A stretch of DNA of 64,000 nt from assembly GCF_003316765.1 (NCBI RefSeq), contig NZ_NIJF01000088.1:1-64000 (forward strand), in the 5' to 3' direction. Below, in pieces: positions 16,970-25,900 of the stretch. The stretch's first letter is position 1. Every line of letters starts with the position of its first letter. The position numbers and the translations under genes are program-made. Under the pieces are notes generated by a model. The model was given only the letters and a program-made list of their open reading frames with translations, was not told the DNA's origin and made no database searches. Source of the stretch: Bacillus sp. P14.5. Its GTDB lineage: Bacteria; Bacillota; Bacilli; Bacillales; Bacillaceae_B.

Positions 16970-17146
16970 ATGAGATATTTAAAATGGATGTATATAGTAA
17001 TGGCTGTCATGGTGTTTGTGAATCTTGGAAGTGAATACGTACTGGACGGCGAGTACTCAGCGATTGCCAGCTGGCTTACAGCTGCACTATTTTTCTTTGG
17101 TACATTATTTTATATTAATGCCAAATACTATCTGACAAAAAAGTAA
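16970..17146 (+). CDS. Small two-pass membrane protein
   Basis: A 58-residue protein starting MRYLKWMYIV with two membrane segments (about 5-20 and 31-50) and a polar loop 'GSEYVLDGEYS'. The C-terminus is basic (KYYLTKK). AAAGGGTGACC precedes the ATG. No family recognised. Confidence 0.6.
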   Translation: MRYLKWMYIVMAVMVFVNLGSEYVLDGEYSAIASWLTAALFFFGTLFYINAKYYLTKK

Positions 17147-17193
17147 CACATCACAAGGGAAACTTGTATCCAAGGATGATGGAGGTGCTGGTT

Positions 17194-17721
17194 ATGATCA
17201 GGATGACTAAAAAAGTGAATGGCAAGCTTTTATTCTGGGAAGTCTGGCAGGAATTTAATAAAGATATAACCATTCAACATGGAACAGTAGGCGCAATCGG
17301 AGAAGTGGAAAGCAGGAGGGTGAAGTTATTCCAAAAAGCTGAAAAAGTGATGGAAGGATTAGCACAAGAAAAAGAACAGGCAGGCTTTCAATACCTTCCA
17401 GAAGATGAATTATTTCAGGTCGTTGTCCAATGTAAGTTCGATGGAAGTAAAAATAGGGAAGAAATACTGGAAATGAAAGATGAAATGGAGTACATATTGA
17501 ATGAAGCATTAGGATCAACCGGCAATGGAGCTTGTTATGAAGGAAGCATTGAAAACGGAAGAATGTCCATCATGAATTACGTAGTAGATGTTGAGATAGC
17601 TGGCAGGACCATTAAAGAAGCATTTATGAAAAATGATCAGTTCACAGGTGAATGGACCACTTTCTACTTCAATACAGAAGAGGGGCAGGAAGTCCTTTTA
17701 GATAAAGGCAGGAAGGCTTAG
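17194..17721 (+). CDS. WGR-domain-like hypothetical protein
   Basis: A 175-residue soluble protein. The N-terminal 50 residues ('GKLLFWEVWQEFNKDITIQH...GAIGEVESRRV') resemble a WGR domain, including W, the hydrophobic core and a G-x-x-G turn. The rest is alpha/beta and unrecognised. The start at 17194 (MIRMTKKV) follows GGAGGT by 7 nt; an earlier ATG at 17164 lacks such a site. Its stop overlaps the GTG of the next gene, so the two are translationally coupled. Confidence 0.6.
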   Translation: MIRMTKKVNGKLLFWEVWQEFNKDITIQHGTVGAIGEVESRRVKLFQKAEKVMEGLAQEKEQAGFQYLPEDELFQVVVQCKFDGSKNREEILEMKDEMEYILNEALGSTGNGACYEGSIENGRMSIMNYVVDVEIAGRTIKEAFMKNDQFTGEWTTFYFNTEEGQEVLLDKGRKA

Positions 17722-18182
17722 TGAAAAGGGGCATCAGTTTAGAACTGCCCAATGAATATGGAACGTTTCTAAGCGAGATATTAAAGCCGATCGATATCAC
17801 TGCCTATAACTGGAAGATTGGAGCCGGGGAATCATATAAAGTAATTCATGATAAATTAGGAGAAGATTTTTTTGATGCTAGAAGGGTGATGACAGGTGCC
17901 CAACTAGAAAAACACCTTAAGCTGTCCCGGCAATACCTCATCTTTGTTGATCTAAAGGCCTTCAACGGTATACGGATTGAAGACATTCACACATATGAAG
18001 GCTTTCTGGAAAGCAGCTGTGAAATCATCCTGCTGGTAGTGGACAGCTGTGATGTGACAATTTACTGCAAAAACCAGGTTAAACTTGAACTTCTTTATGA
18101 AAATTCCAGACAGTTAGGTTTTCATCAAGTAAGTTATATCACTGACGAGAGTGATACCAGAACTAGTCTATCAGCTTGGTGA
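17721..18182 (+). CDS. DUF2691-like protein
   Basis: A 153-residue cytoplasmic protein starting MKRGISLELPNEYG. It matches what I recall of the DUF2691 family (short Bacillus proteins beginning KRGISFEIPNEYG with 'LKPIDITAYNWKIG'). Function unknown. The GTG start overlaps the preceding stop (TAGTG), pairing it with the WGR-like protein. Confidence 0.65.
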   Translation: MKRGISLELPNEYGTFLSEILKPIDITAYNWKIGAGESYKVIHDKLGEDFFDARRVMTGAQLEKHLKLSRQYLIFVDLKAFNGIRIEDIHTYEGFLESSCEIILLVVDSCDVTIYCKNQVKLELLYENSRQLGFHQVSYITDESDTRTSLSAW

Positions 18183-18251
18183 GAGTGAGGAAGAATGCAC
18201 ATAAGCTTTATAAAAGCAGCATCAAATTAAAGTAAATACAGTTCTAAGCCC

Positions 18252-18815
18252 TTAATTTCCTCTCTGTAACTGAACAAAGATATCCGTAATGATTTTTGAA
18301 AGCGTAAATATGACAATATAGCCCAAGAAAAGATAAAGATAAGGAATATCGATATAGAATTTTAAAAAGAAGTGCATGTTCAGAATGGGCTTGAAGATGA
18401 ATGAAAGGCCTGCACTTAACAAGAGCATGTAAAGGTAGTAGTTCTTCTTGTTATTCAAAATCCATTGGTACATTAGGATAAAGATTACCGGTATCAAAGA
18501 GGCATCCAAACTTACATTATTAGCCAGAAAGATCATCCATTGATAGGGGTACTGCCAAAGCGCGTTGTTAATCCCGAATTTATCTATATAACCAAGCCAG
18601 ACATGAATGTTAAAACCATAAAATCCGAGCTGGAGAGCTTTGCTTTTATCAATTTTATAATATAGGAAAATAAGAGGTGCAAAAAAAAGGATGACCTGCA
18701 GCCAAAACTGCCATGTATCAAAGGAAGAGTACTGATGCCAATACTCAATCCAGTTTTCTGTAAGGTCTTTTTGTTTTTCGTTGATTATATTGATCCTGTC
18801 ATTTTGTTTAGTCAA
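18252..18815 (-). CDS. CBO0543-like membrane protein
   Basis: A 187-residue integral membrane protein with about five membrane segments. 'FGINNALWQYPYQ' and 'DASLIPVIFILMYQW' are phrases typical of the CBO0543 family found in Bacillus and Clostridium. Function unknown. TTG start with AAGGTGACC 4-8 nt upstream. It is transcribed towards the DUF2691 gene, ending 70 bp from it. Confidence 0.65.
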   Translation of the reverse strand: MTKQNDRINIINEKQKDLTENWIEYWHQYSSFDTWQFWLQVILFFAPLIFLYYKIDKSKALQLGFYGFNIHVWLGYIDKFGINNALWQYPYQWMIFLANNVSLDASLIPVIFILMYQWILNNKKNYYLYMLLLSAGLSFIFKPILNMHFFLKFYIDIPYLYLFLGYIVIFTLSKIITDIFVQLQRGN

Positions 18816-19058
18816 TTTAGGTCACCTTTTTTTATTTTTTCTATTTTTTCCCGAGGTTCTCATTTCATGCATGTTTTCCCGATTCAGGCTTTTTGTTTTT
18901 TTGGTAATTATAAAAATTTCTAAATTATGGATGTTTTATTAGTTTTTTTGAGCAGTAACAGGCTGGCCGGAAACTTTCCTGTTTTTAAAATTGTTAAAAG
19001 GTATCAGCTGGTTCCCCAAAATATCTGCTCAGAAAAAAACTTTTGCTGTCCAGAAAGT

Positions 19059-19085
19059 AAAGCCCTTGTAAAAAGGCGGCTTTTT
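19059..19085 (+). terminator. Possible leader hairpin before the YcdB-like gene
   Basis: TAAAGCC ... GGCTTTTTA can pair across a 13-nt loop and is followed by T's, ending about 20 bp before the ribosome site of the gene at 19112. It could attenuate that gene. The stem is short and the call is weak. The rest of 18816-19058 is AT-rich with nothing else seen. Confidence 0.3.
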
Positions 19086-19111
19086 AAAAATTAACTCAAA
19101 GGAGTGTCATC

Positions 19112-20539
19112 ATGATTAAGTTCGTTGAAAAGCTGCAGCCGTTTTTAGAAGGAAGTCCCGTGATCAAAATTTTCGAAGATGAAACATTCAATGAAATTGT
19201 CAATGTGGAATCAGGAGATGTCTTGGGATATGTTCATTTTGAAGATGGCAGGTTCACGGGTTTCGAAAGGCTTGAGGCCGACGATGGGGAGGAAAAGCAA
19301 TTTGTAAACCCGCCCAATAAAAATAAAATGCTTGAAACGGCACAATTGTTTGCGGATACATTTATAGAGCGCGACGTCCACTTTAGCATGCTGAATGAAT
19401 GGAGTGAGAATCATTTTATGGTCACCTATGAAGAACGTGACCCAACGCTGGGGCTGCAGCTTCCTCATACCGGTTTCACCCTCAATTATACAAGCGACGG
19501 GATTCTAACATCAGCCCACATAGGTCAAACGGAATTTAGGCTGGAATATCCGGATATCAAGATTTCCAGTGAGGAAGCAAAAAGGACCTTGAGAAAAGCG
19601 AATTATGTTGAACTGGGACTTCACATCCCTTTCTTGGATGAAGATGAATCACGTCCCGAGTTGATTTATCGTCCGAGCCACGACATCATGAGCATTGGTG
19701 TGGATGGGAGAATTGAAAGAGCAGCTGAATTTTTGGGAACTGAAGAACTCTCCACTGAAAACATTCCCTTGGTACAGCCAACCAGTTCAGTAGAAGAAAT
19801 GCTTGGAGTAAATGATGACTTGGAAAAAAGAGCAGACGAAGAGGGTTCAGTCATCTGGATAGATCCGGCTGCCGATACAACTGAAAATGAGGAGGCAGAA
19901 GCGCTTATTTCTATAACCTCCAACGAAACCGGTCATTTCAGTTTTTCTAATGTGACTTTTGAAAAGCAGAAAGATGCATTTCCCCTATCAATGGAGATGC
20001 TGAAAAAGAGAGCATTGGAAATTCTGGAACTGGCAGAAGGAACAATACATGAAAAATTTGTATTGGAGAAACCAATCTTAGTGGAGTTCACTGAAGAGGT
20101 AGATGGCTTTTGTGAGGATGCTCCTAAAGGAATAGAAGAAGATGAGATTTATCCTGAACCTGAACCCACCCAATTGTTCTCATTTTACCGAGTACATCAT
20201 GGATTTAGACTTGAAGGGATGGAAGCTTATGTCCACGTGGGACTTTACACGGGGCTGATTAGGGAGTGCTCGGTTACTCGTTTAAGTCCTGAGCAGGCTG
20301 CCAAGTTGGAAAAGTTGGATATGAAACCACTGATAACCTTACAAGAAGCGGAAGACAGGGTTTTTGATGAAATGGAAATGAAGCTCGCCCGCTGTGTAAA
20401 GAATTTTGATGACGCAGAGGTATTTACACTTTGCTACTTGGTTGATTTTCCGGGTGAAAAAGGGCACATCGAGAAGGTCAATGCGCACACAGGGGAAGTC
20501 AGTTATGTTGAAACAGGAATTATAAAAGAGAGTAATTGA
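19112..20539 (+). CDS. YcdB/YcdC-like repeat-domain protein
   Basis: A 475-residue acidic protein with no signal peptide or membrane segment. Two similar halves can be seen ('ISSEEAKRTLRKANYVELGLHIPF' and 'ITLQEAEDRVFDEMEMKLARC'), each followed by a predicted beta-rich section ending in 'NAHTGEVSY'-like turns. This is the PepSY-related layout of YcdB/YcdC (DUF4901) proteins, and the length is close to YcdB. The assignment is from memory and tentative. AAGGAGTGTCATC precedes the ATG. A 1.1-kb repeat array begins about 50 bp downstream. Confidence 0.5.
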   Translation: MIKFVEKLQPFLEGSPVIKIFEDETFNEIVNVESGDVLGYVHFEDGRFTGFERLEADDGEEKQFVNPPNKNKMLETAQLFADTFIERDVHFSMLNEWSENHFMVTYEERDPTLGLQLPHTGFTLNYTSDGILTSAHIGQTEFRLEYPDIKISSEEAKRTLRKANYVELGLHIPFLDEDESRPELIYRPSHDIMSIGVDGRIERAAEFLGTEELSTENIPLVQPTSSVEEMLGVNDDLEKRADEEGSVIWIDPAADTTENEEAEALISITSNETGHFSFSNVTFEKQKDAFPLSMEMLKKRALEILELAEGTIHEKFVLEKPILVEFTEEVDGFCEDAPKGIEEDEIYPEPEPTQLFSFYRVHHGFRLEGMEAYVHVGLYTGLIRECSVTRLSPEQAAKLEKLDMKPLITLQEAEDRVFDEMEMKLARCVKNFDDAEVFTLCYLVDFPGEKGHIEKVNAHTGEVSYVETGIIKESN

Positions 20540-20589
20540 TATAGATGAAGCCGCGGGTTATCTCATGAGGGAGAGCTGTTACGGCAAAA

Positions 20590-21675
20590 CTCGTCGTTAC
20601 ATGTCTTTGCAGAAGTAGAGTAACTCATGTATCTAGATTGGCTTAGTGGATACATGTCTTTGCTGAAAAAGAGTGACTTATGTATCCAGAGTCGCTGTCT
20701 GGATACATGTCTTGGCTGAAAAAGAGTCGCTCATGTATCCAACGTGGTCTAGTGGATACACGTCTTGGCTGAAAAAGAGTGACTTATGTATCCAGGATCG
20801 CTTAGTGGGTAAATGAGTCCTGTGAAAAAGAGCCACTCATGTATCCAGAGTCGCTGTCTGGATACATGTCTTGGCTGAAAAAGAGTGACTTATGTATCCA
20901 GGATCGCTTAGTGGGTAAATGAGTCCTGTGAAAAAGAGCCACTCATGTATCCAGAGTGGCTTAGTGTATACATGAGTCCTGTGAAAAAGAGCCACTCATG
21001 TATCCAGAGTCGCTGTCTGGATACATGTCTTGGCTGAAAAAGAGTGACTTATGTATCCAAGTTGGCTTAGTGGATACACGTCTTGACAGAAAAAGAGTCA
21101 CTCATGTAATCAACGTGGTCTAGTGGATACACGTCTTGGCTGAAAAAGAGTCACTCATGTATCCAGGTGGCCATAGTGGGGACATGTCTTGGCTTAAAAA
21201 GAGTCGCTCATGTATCCAGAGTCGCCTAGTGGATACATGTCTTGGCAAGAAAAAGAGTCACTCATGTACCCAGGTGGCCATAGTGGGGACATGTCTTGGC
21301 TTAAAAAGAGTCGCTCATGTATCCAGAGTGGCTTAGTGGATACATGAGTCCGCTAAAAAAGAGCCACTCATGTACCCAGAGTCGCTGAATGGATACATGT
21401 CTTGGCAGAAATAGAGTCGCTCATGTATCCAGATTGGCTTAGTGGATACATGAGTCCGCTAAAAAAGAGCCACTCATGTACCCAGAGTCGCCTAGTGGAT
21501 ACATAACTCCGCTGAAAAGGAGTCACTCATGTACCCAGAGTCGCTGTCTGGATACATGTCTTTGCAGAAAAGAAGTCACTCATGTACCCAGAGTCGCTGT
21601 ATGGATACATGTCTTGGCAAAAAAAGAGCTACTCATGTAACCAGGTTCGCTCTGTGGCTGCATGTCTGCGCAGAA
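20590..21675. repeat. 53-bp tandem array with inverted arms and 13-nt loop
   Basis: About 20 units of 53 bp. Each carries CATGTATCC, a 13-nt loop (for example AGAGTCGCTTAGT) and GGATACATG, then a spacer of about 22 nt of the form TCTTGGCTGAAAAAGAGTCA. Unit starts were checked at 20648, 20701 and 20754. Some units carry compensating-like variants (GGGTAAAT, GGATACACG). Small open frames across it are by-products of the repeat. It fills the space between the YcdB-like gene and ywaF. Three unrelated arrays in this window have the same arm-13-arm layout. Confidence 0.95.
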
Positions 21676-21789
21676 CTGCAGTCTTTATATATAAAAGAGA
21701 AATACTGCATCCGGACAATTTCTAAAGTGCAGGCTGCACCGAATAAACTATTCCTGATAACCACATTTAAAAGGGATAGGGGTGGCATG

Positions 21790-22524
21790 ATGTTTTCGGT
21801 AACGGAGATGCGCACTTTTGAATTATTTTCAGTCCCTCATATCACTGTGCTTTTGCTTTTTGGGGCGGTATCAATATGGATGGTCGTCTTCAGGGATGTC
21901 TTAAGGCCTCATCAGTCATTCATCAAGTGGACACTAGTCAGCATATTAGTCCTTAGTGAGATTTCTGCACAAATCTGGGTGATTACCACCAATCAGTGGG
22001 AATTGGGAAACTTGCCTCTTCACTTATGTTCGATTAGTACATTTATTGCTATTTTCTTATTCTTTAACCCGAATAAGAAAGCGTTTTACTTGTTGTTTTT
22101 TATCGGATTTCTTCCGCCAATCTTAAGCATGGTAACTCCTGAAGTATTTTACCAATTCCCTCATTACCGTTTTATCAAATACTTTCTTCATCACTCCGCC
22201 ATCGCCTGGTCAGTGCTATATTTCATCCTTTATGAAGGATATCGTGTTCCGAAGAAAGCTGTGCTGACCGGTTTTCTATTGCTGAATCTGCTCGCAGTGC
22301 CCATTTACTTCATCAATCTGCTTCTCGACACGAATTTCTTCTATTTAGCCGATCCTACAGAATCTAAAACCATCTTGTCCTTCTTTGGTTCAGGTATTTG
22401 GTATTACATTAACCTTGAAATAGCTGCCCTATTACTGTTTTTCCTAACCTATTTGCCGATGGGCCTTTTGGAAAAGAGGGAGAGGGAAAGAAAACGGGGC
22501 TTGCCTGCACCTTACGATAACTAG
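21790..22524 (+). CDS. ywaF: YwaF family (TIGR02206) membrane protein
   Basis: A 244-residue membrane protein with about seven membrane segments. 'LPLHLCSISTFIAIFLFFNP' and 'FPHYRFIKYFLHHSAIAWSV' are the conserved signatures of the YwaF/TIGR02206 family, including the paired histidines. Function unknown. The open frame extends upstream into the repeat array, but that part is repeat-derived. The start at 21790 (MFSVTEMRTF) is preceded by AGGGG; an ATG one codon earlier is possible. Confidence 0.8.
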   Translation: MFSVTEMRTFELFSVPHITVLLLFGAVSIWMVVFRDVLRPHQSFIKWTLVSILVLSEISAQIWVITTNQWELGNLPLHLCSISTFIAIFLFFNPNKKAFYLLFFIGFLPPILSMVTPEVFYQFPHYRFIKYFLHHSAIAWSVLYFILYEGYRVPKKAVLTGFLLLNLLAVPIYFINLLLDTNFFYLADPTESKTILSFFGSGIWYYINLEIAALLLFFLTYLPMGLLEKRERERKRGLPAPYDN

Positions 22525-22545
22525 GAATACATTAAAAATAATCAG

Positions 22546-22604
22546 GCCTGCTCTCCTTTTAATAGACTATTACGACCCATTGCCGCTGGTGAGCGGGCTT
22601 TTCC
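22546..22604 (+). terminator. Terminator after ywaF
   Basis: GCCTGCTCTCC pairs with GGTGAGCGGGC (10 of 11 positions counting G-U) across a 31-nt loop, followed by TTTTCCTTTT. Confidence 0.6.
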
Positions 22605-22698
22605 TTTTGGATGATATTTTTTATTCTCATTTATTATAAATGTGGTAAAATTAGGATATCTATTAATCTTGAAAACTAACTTGGTATAGAGGTGTATT

Positions 22699-23229
22699 AT
22701 GCTTTTTCAAAAAGGCTCGTTACTAGTTCGTCCCTTGGAAAGCAAGGATAGTGGCGTTTTACAAAAATGGCTTTCGGATCCGCGGGTCCTGGAATTCTAT
22801 GAAGGAAGGGACAACCCGTTTGATTTGAAGAAGGTTGAGCAGGTGTTTTTTGATTCAGACGATGAAGAAGTCAAATGCTTAGTTCAGTTCAATGAGACTG
22901 CGATTGGGTACATCCAATACTACCCCCTGGACCACGAGGCGGCAGCTGAGCATGGGTACAGCGGTAAAAAGGTATATGGAACTGACCAGTTCATTGGAGA
23001 GCCAGAGTTTTGGAATAAAGGGGTGGGTACCCTGCTGGTATCCTCAATGCTTGAATTTCTGAAGAACCAAAAAGGTGTGGAAATCATCGTGATGGATCCA
23101 CAGGTGCGAAATACCAGGGCAATTAGCTGCTATGAAAAATGCGGCTTCAAAAAAGTTAAGGTGCTTCCTGAAAATGAATTGCATGAAGGAGTGTACCAGG
23201 ATTGCTGGCTGATGGAATTACGATTTTGA
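22699..23229 (+). CDS. GNAT acetyltransferase, AAC(6')-like
   Basis: A 176-residue acetyl-CoA-dependent N-acetyltransferase. 'LRVRPLE..D...LQKWLSDPRVLEFYEG'-like N-terminus, the acetyl-CoA-binding region 'FWNKGVGTLLVSSMLEFL', and 'QVRNTRAISCYEKCGFKKV' are hallmarks of the subgroup that includes aminoglycoside 6'-acetyltransferases. The true substrate cannot be inferred; drug resistance is only one option. GAGGTGTATT precedes the ATG. Monocistronic. Confidence 0.85.
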   Translation: MLFQKGSLLVRPLESKDSGVLQKWLSDPRVLEFYEGRDNPFDLKKVEQVFFDSDDEEVKCLVQFNETAIGYIQYYPLDHEAAAEHGYSGKKVYGTDQFIGEPEFWNKGVGTLLVSSMLEFLKNQKGVEIIVMDPQVRNTRAISCYEKCGFKKVKVLPENELHEGVYQDCWLMELRF

Positions 23230-23313
23230 TTTCAATTTCATGTTAGTGTAATTTGCATTGAAGGTTTAATAGAAGTATCTTTTCAACCAACTTCCTATTC
23301 AGAAAGGATCAAG

Positions 23314-23610
23314 ATGAAGATACTATTGGAATTATTTCGAATCCTATTCCTGTTCTTGATTTTGGGCGCTTTATTAGGTGGAGCGATGAATTTAGTCTAC
23401 GCTGCTCTGGGGATGAAAGTGGAAGGAACCAATGGCGGGTGGTTAGTTAGTTCCGCTATTTTGATTTTTCTATTTATTTTATACAAAAACAAATTTCAAT
23501 TTACCGGTTTCTATCGAGGAGAAGGAAACGTTAAATTATCGAGAGGTTTGACGGTGCTTTTAGTTTCAGGTTCAGTTATCCTGGTGGTATTGGCTCCTTT
23601 TTTTCAGTGA
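23314..23610 (+). CDS. Small membrane protein
   Basis: A 98-residue protein with three membrane segments (about 6-30, 43-60 and 76-95) and glycine-rich packing ('LGALLGGAMNLV'). GAAAGGATC precedes the ATG. No family recognised. A terminator follows about 45 bp downstream. Confidence 0.6.
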   Translation: MKILLELFRILFLFLILGALLGGAMNLVYAALGMKVEGTNGGWLVSSAILIFLFILYKNKFQFTGFYRGEGNVKLSRGLTVLLVSGSVILVVLAPFFQ

Positions 23611-23655
23611 TTATTCCAAAAAACTTTTTCTGATAGGGATAGATATTCATGAACG

Positions 23656-23688
23656 GCCGAAGTCTCATTGGGACTTTGGCTCTTTTTG
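23656..23688 (+). terminator. Intrinsic terminator
   Basis: Stem GCCGAAGTC / GACTTTGGC (one G-U pair) with a short loop, followed by TCTTTTT. Confidence 0.7.
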
Positions 23689-23919
23689 TGGGAATTTTCC
23701 CGGTTACTGAGGTATTTCTTTCTAAACTGGGATATATGATCATTCTTTAAGTGCTTATAAAGTTTGCTGATTCATGTGGTGTGCCTCTTAAAACGATAAT
23801 GCTTCATTTCAGAAACCGAATAATGCATTCTGATTTCAGGGCATAAGTACAATCACTATATAACCTTGCTACATACTGTATAAGTATAGAGATATTGCTC
23901 TAAGAAAGGAGGAATAATA

Positions 23920-24051
23920 ATGAGTTGTTACGGCGGATATGGATACGGCGGCGGTTATGGCGGCGCAGGGTCAACATTTGTGCTGATTGTTGTTCTGTTC
24001 ATTTTGTTGATCATTGTAGGAGCAGCCTATACTGGCGGCAATAATTGCTAA
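23920..24051 (+). CDS. YjcZ-family glycine-rich micro-protein
   Basis: A 43-residue protein with the YjcZ/SscA layout: a Gly/Tyr-rich head ([11 protein letters not shown]) followed by one membrane segment ('[18 protein letters not shown]') and a short polar tail. Family members are abundant in Bacillus, and some are spore-coat assembly proteins. AAGGAGGAATAATA precedes the ATG. A second member lies convergently at 24361-24483. Confidence 0.9.
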   Translation: MSCYGGYGYGGGYGGAGSTFVLIVVLFILLIIVGAAYTGGNNC

Positions 24052-24068
24052 AAGCCCAAAAACCAAAA

Positions 24069-24136
24069 AAGGAGTGCCTTCGGGGGCTTCTTTTTGTTTA
24101 CAATAATAAAATCCCCAGTGAAAGGGGATTTTTACA
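24069..24136 (+). terminator. Two successive terminator hairpins
   Basis: AGGAGTGCC-TTCG-GGGGCTTCT followed by TTTT, then AAATCCCC-AGTGAAA-GGGGATTT followed by TT. Both follow the YjcZ-type gene at 23920. Confidence 0.7.
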
Positions 24137-24256
24137 TCATTGAAAAAGGAGATATGGGATCGGATAGTACATAGTATGGAATGATGCATAAAGAGAGCAG
24201 GCTGATAACCTGAAGGACAAGCCTCTTTTCAAAAAACATCTTTTAAAACTCGATAA

Positions 24257-24291
24257 GAACCCTCTTCTTATGTACTCATAGAAGAGGGTTC
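24257..24291 (-). terminator. Terminator of the convergent YjcZ-type gene
   Basis: Perfect 11-bp stem GAACCCTCTTC / GAAGAGGGTTC. Its T-tract on the minus strand is short (TTATCG). It lies 70 bp past the stop of the gene at 24361-24483. Confidence 0.6.
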
Positions 24292-24360
24292 CTAAGGTGG
24301 TCAGTTACTGCTTCATAAAAAACAGGCCTAAACAGACCTGCCGTTCATTTTCTTAAATGA

Positions 24361-24483
24361 TTAATAACCGTAACCGCCGCCATAGCCGCCACCAGCCCAT
24401 GAAGCACCAATGATTATCAAAAGAATGAACAACACTACAAGTAAAGCGAAGCCAGCGTTATATCCATAACCTTCTTGACCCAT
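24361..24483 (-). CDS. YjcZ-family glycine-rich micro-protein
   Basis: A 40-residue protein, [11 protein letters not shown], then the membrane segment '[18 protein letters not shown]' and a Gly/Tyr-rich tail ending GGGYGYGY-like. Compared with the copy at 23920, the glycine-rich part lies after rather than only before the membrane segment. AAGGAGGTGTG precedes the ATG, a very strong site. Confidence 0.9.
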   Translation of the reverse strand: MGQEGYGYNAGFALLVVLFILLIIIGASWAGGGYGGGYGY

Positions 24484-24719
24484 TCAACACACCTCCTTCT
24501 TCCATCATGGAATAGTGTATGTTGGGGCAAACTTCGAGGTTCGTAAGGAATGTTTTAGCTTGAATTTAATTGAATAATGACATTTTCATTCATTCAGTAA
24601 TTTCATAGCCATACTACTAAACTAATATTCAGCCGGAATACTAATAAGCAACTTCGGGTTAAAACAGCAAGAATATTACACTATCCACCTAGAAGGGAGT
24701 GATTATTGATGAGTAATTA

Positions 24720-24762
24720 TCAATAAATATTTATTGATTTTCGATAAAAAATAAGGTAAAAT
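24720..24762 (+). promoter_or_regulatory. Promoter with overlapping palindromic operator
   Basis: TCAATAAATATTTATTGA (24720-24737) is a perfect 18-bp palindrome. Its right arm overlaps a -35 box TTGATT (24734-24739), which is followed after exactly 17 bp by TAAAAT (24757-24762). This drives the DUF2975/HTH pair. The palindrome is a good candidate operator for the HTH protein encoded second in the operon. The rest of 24484-24719 shows nothing else. Confidence 0.65.
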
Positions 24763-24794
24763 CATTTTGAGAATATTAATGTGAGGTGCTTAAT

Positions 24795-25273
24795 GTGAAA
24801 CGTGAAACCCTTTTTTTAAAGGCAGCCCTGTTTTTTATAGGAATTCCGGTGCTCGCTCTATGTATATTTGCTCTGCCGGTCATGGTAAAGTGGGGATTGG
24901 AAAGCAATTCAGAGTGGAGCTGGGTGCTTTATGGAATTGTTATTTTGATGTATGGGTCTGCGGTTCCATTCTACTTTGCCTTATTTCAGGCCTTTAAGCT
25001 CTTACAGTATATTGATGGAAATAAAGCTTTTTCTGAACTATCAGTAATGGCCTTGAAAAAATAAAATTATGTGCCGCCTCCATTAGTATTTTATATATAG
25101 CCGGCCTGCCGCTTTTCTATATCTTTGCAGAAATAGACGATGCCCCGGGTGTAATCTTGATAGGGTTGATCATTGTCTTTGCATCAACCGTGATTGGTGT
25201 GTTTGCTGCAGTGCTTCAAAAACTGTTAAAGAACGCCATTGATATAAAATCGGAAAATGATTTAACGGTCTGA
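24795..25273 (+). pseudogene. DUF2975-like membrane protein, frameshifted
   Basis: A four-segment membrane protein interrupted after about 90 residues at an A6 run near 25060. One added A turns 'ALKK-stop' into 'ALKKIKLCAASISILYIAGL', and the frame then runs to the TGA at 25271. The completed product of about 159 residues has the DUF2975 layout known from Bacillus, where it is paired with a small Cro/CI-type regulator, as here. GTG start with GAGGTG 6 nt upstream. Confidence 0.75.
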
Positions 25274-25283
25274 GGTGAATGTT

Positions 25284-25505
25284 ATGGCAATAATAATCAA
25301 TATTGATGTGATGCTGGCTAAAAGGAAGATGAGTGTAACTGAACTATCAGAAAAAGTAGGAATAACCATGGCCAATCTTTCCATTCTAAAAAACGGGAAG
25401 GCAAAAGCGGTCAGGTTTTCAACCTTGGAAGCTATTTGCAAGGCATTGGATTGTCAGCCAGGGGATATCCTGGAATATAAAGATGAAGACCACCAGAATG
25501 GATAA
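25284..25505 (+). CDS. Cro/CI-type HTH regulator (YozG-like)
   Basis: A 73-residue helix-turn-helix protein: 'INIDVMLAKRKMSVTELSEKVGITMANLSILKNGK' then 'LEAICKALDCQPGDILEY', the standard small XRE layout of the YozG group. It pairs with the DUF2975 protein directly upstream and probably binds the palindrome at 24720. The start at 25284 has GAGGTG 7 nt upstream. Confidence 0.88.
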   Translation: MAIIINIDVMLAKRKMSVTELSEKVGITMANLSILKNGKAKAVRFSTLEAICKALDCQPGDILEYKDEDHQNG

Positions 25506-25510
25506 GAAAA

Positions 25511-25735
25511 ATCCCCCTGCATAAGGATTTATACCCCGTTCGGTTCAGAGGGAGAAACCAATAAATTGCAAGGTAATTTGCGGTACAATTTGCATAGCAT
25601 TTTGTATCGCCATTTTTATTGATACAGCAATGTTTTGGGTGATTATGTGTGTGAATTTTCATGCTAATTTGCAGCCCTATTTGTAGTACATCATAAATTT
25701 ATGCTGTCTCGCAATTTAGGCTGCGTTTTATGTAA
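25511..25735. repeat. Left inverted flank plus TTTGCA-rich tract
   Basis: 25511-25557 (containing CCCCCTGCATAAGGATTTAT and CCGTTCGGTT) is the inverted counterpart of 26944-26988, at roughly 80% identity by eye. Next to it, 25560-25735 is rich in AATTTGC/GCAAATT words at irregular spacing, and the right flank has a similar tract (26850-26945). Together they bracket the small-gene run. Non-coding. Confidence 0.55.
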
Positions 25736-25765
25736 CAATTTTACCGTCAGAGTCAATACACCACC

Positions 25766-25850
25766 CGGCTTATGATAAGCTAAGGTTAACAGAATTTTCT
25801 AAATGGCGGGCTACCACTGATATTTCATTAAAGGGCAGGCTGGTTGAATA
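25766..25850 (+). repeat. Inter-gene element E0
   Basis: Ends with TTTCATTAAAGGGCAGGC then TGGTTGAATAAG, the pattern found again before and after the next small genes (E1 26203, E2 26460, E3 26756). The two halves TTCATTAA and GTTGAA are imperfect inverted arms around GGGCAG. Confidence 0.5.
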
Positions 25851-25900
25851 AGAAGGTCGGCAATAAAGTTTTAATTTGTTCCTGCAAGGAGGTGTATTCT

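Noticed and set aside
20590-21675. CRISPR array
   Set aside because: The whole 53-bp unit is repeated with scattered changes, so there are no unique spacers between constant repeats, and no cas genes are present.
21136-21786. Open frames and N-terminal extension of ywaF inside the 53-bp array
   Set aside because: They translate repeat units only; the ywaF start with a ribosome site lies after the array.
22699-23229. Calling the GNAT gene an aminoglycoside resistance gene
   Set aside because: The fold and subgroup fit, but many such Bacillus proteins have other substrates, and nothing in the context indicates resistance.
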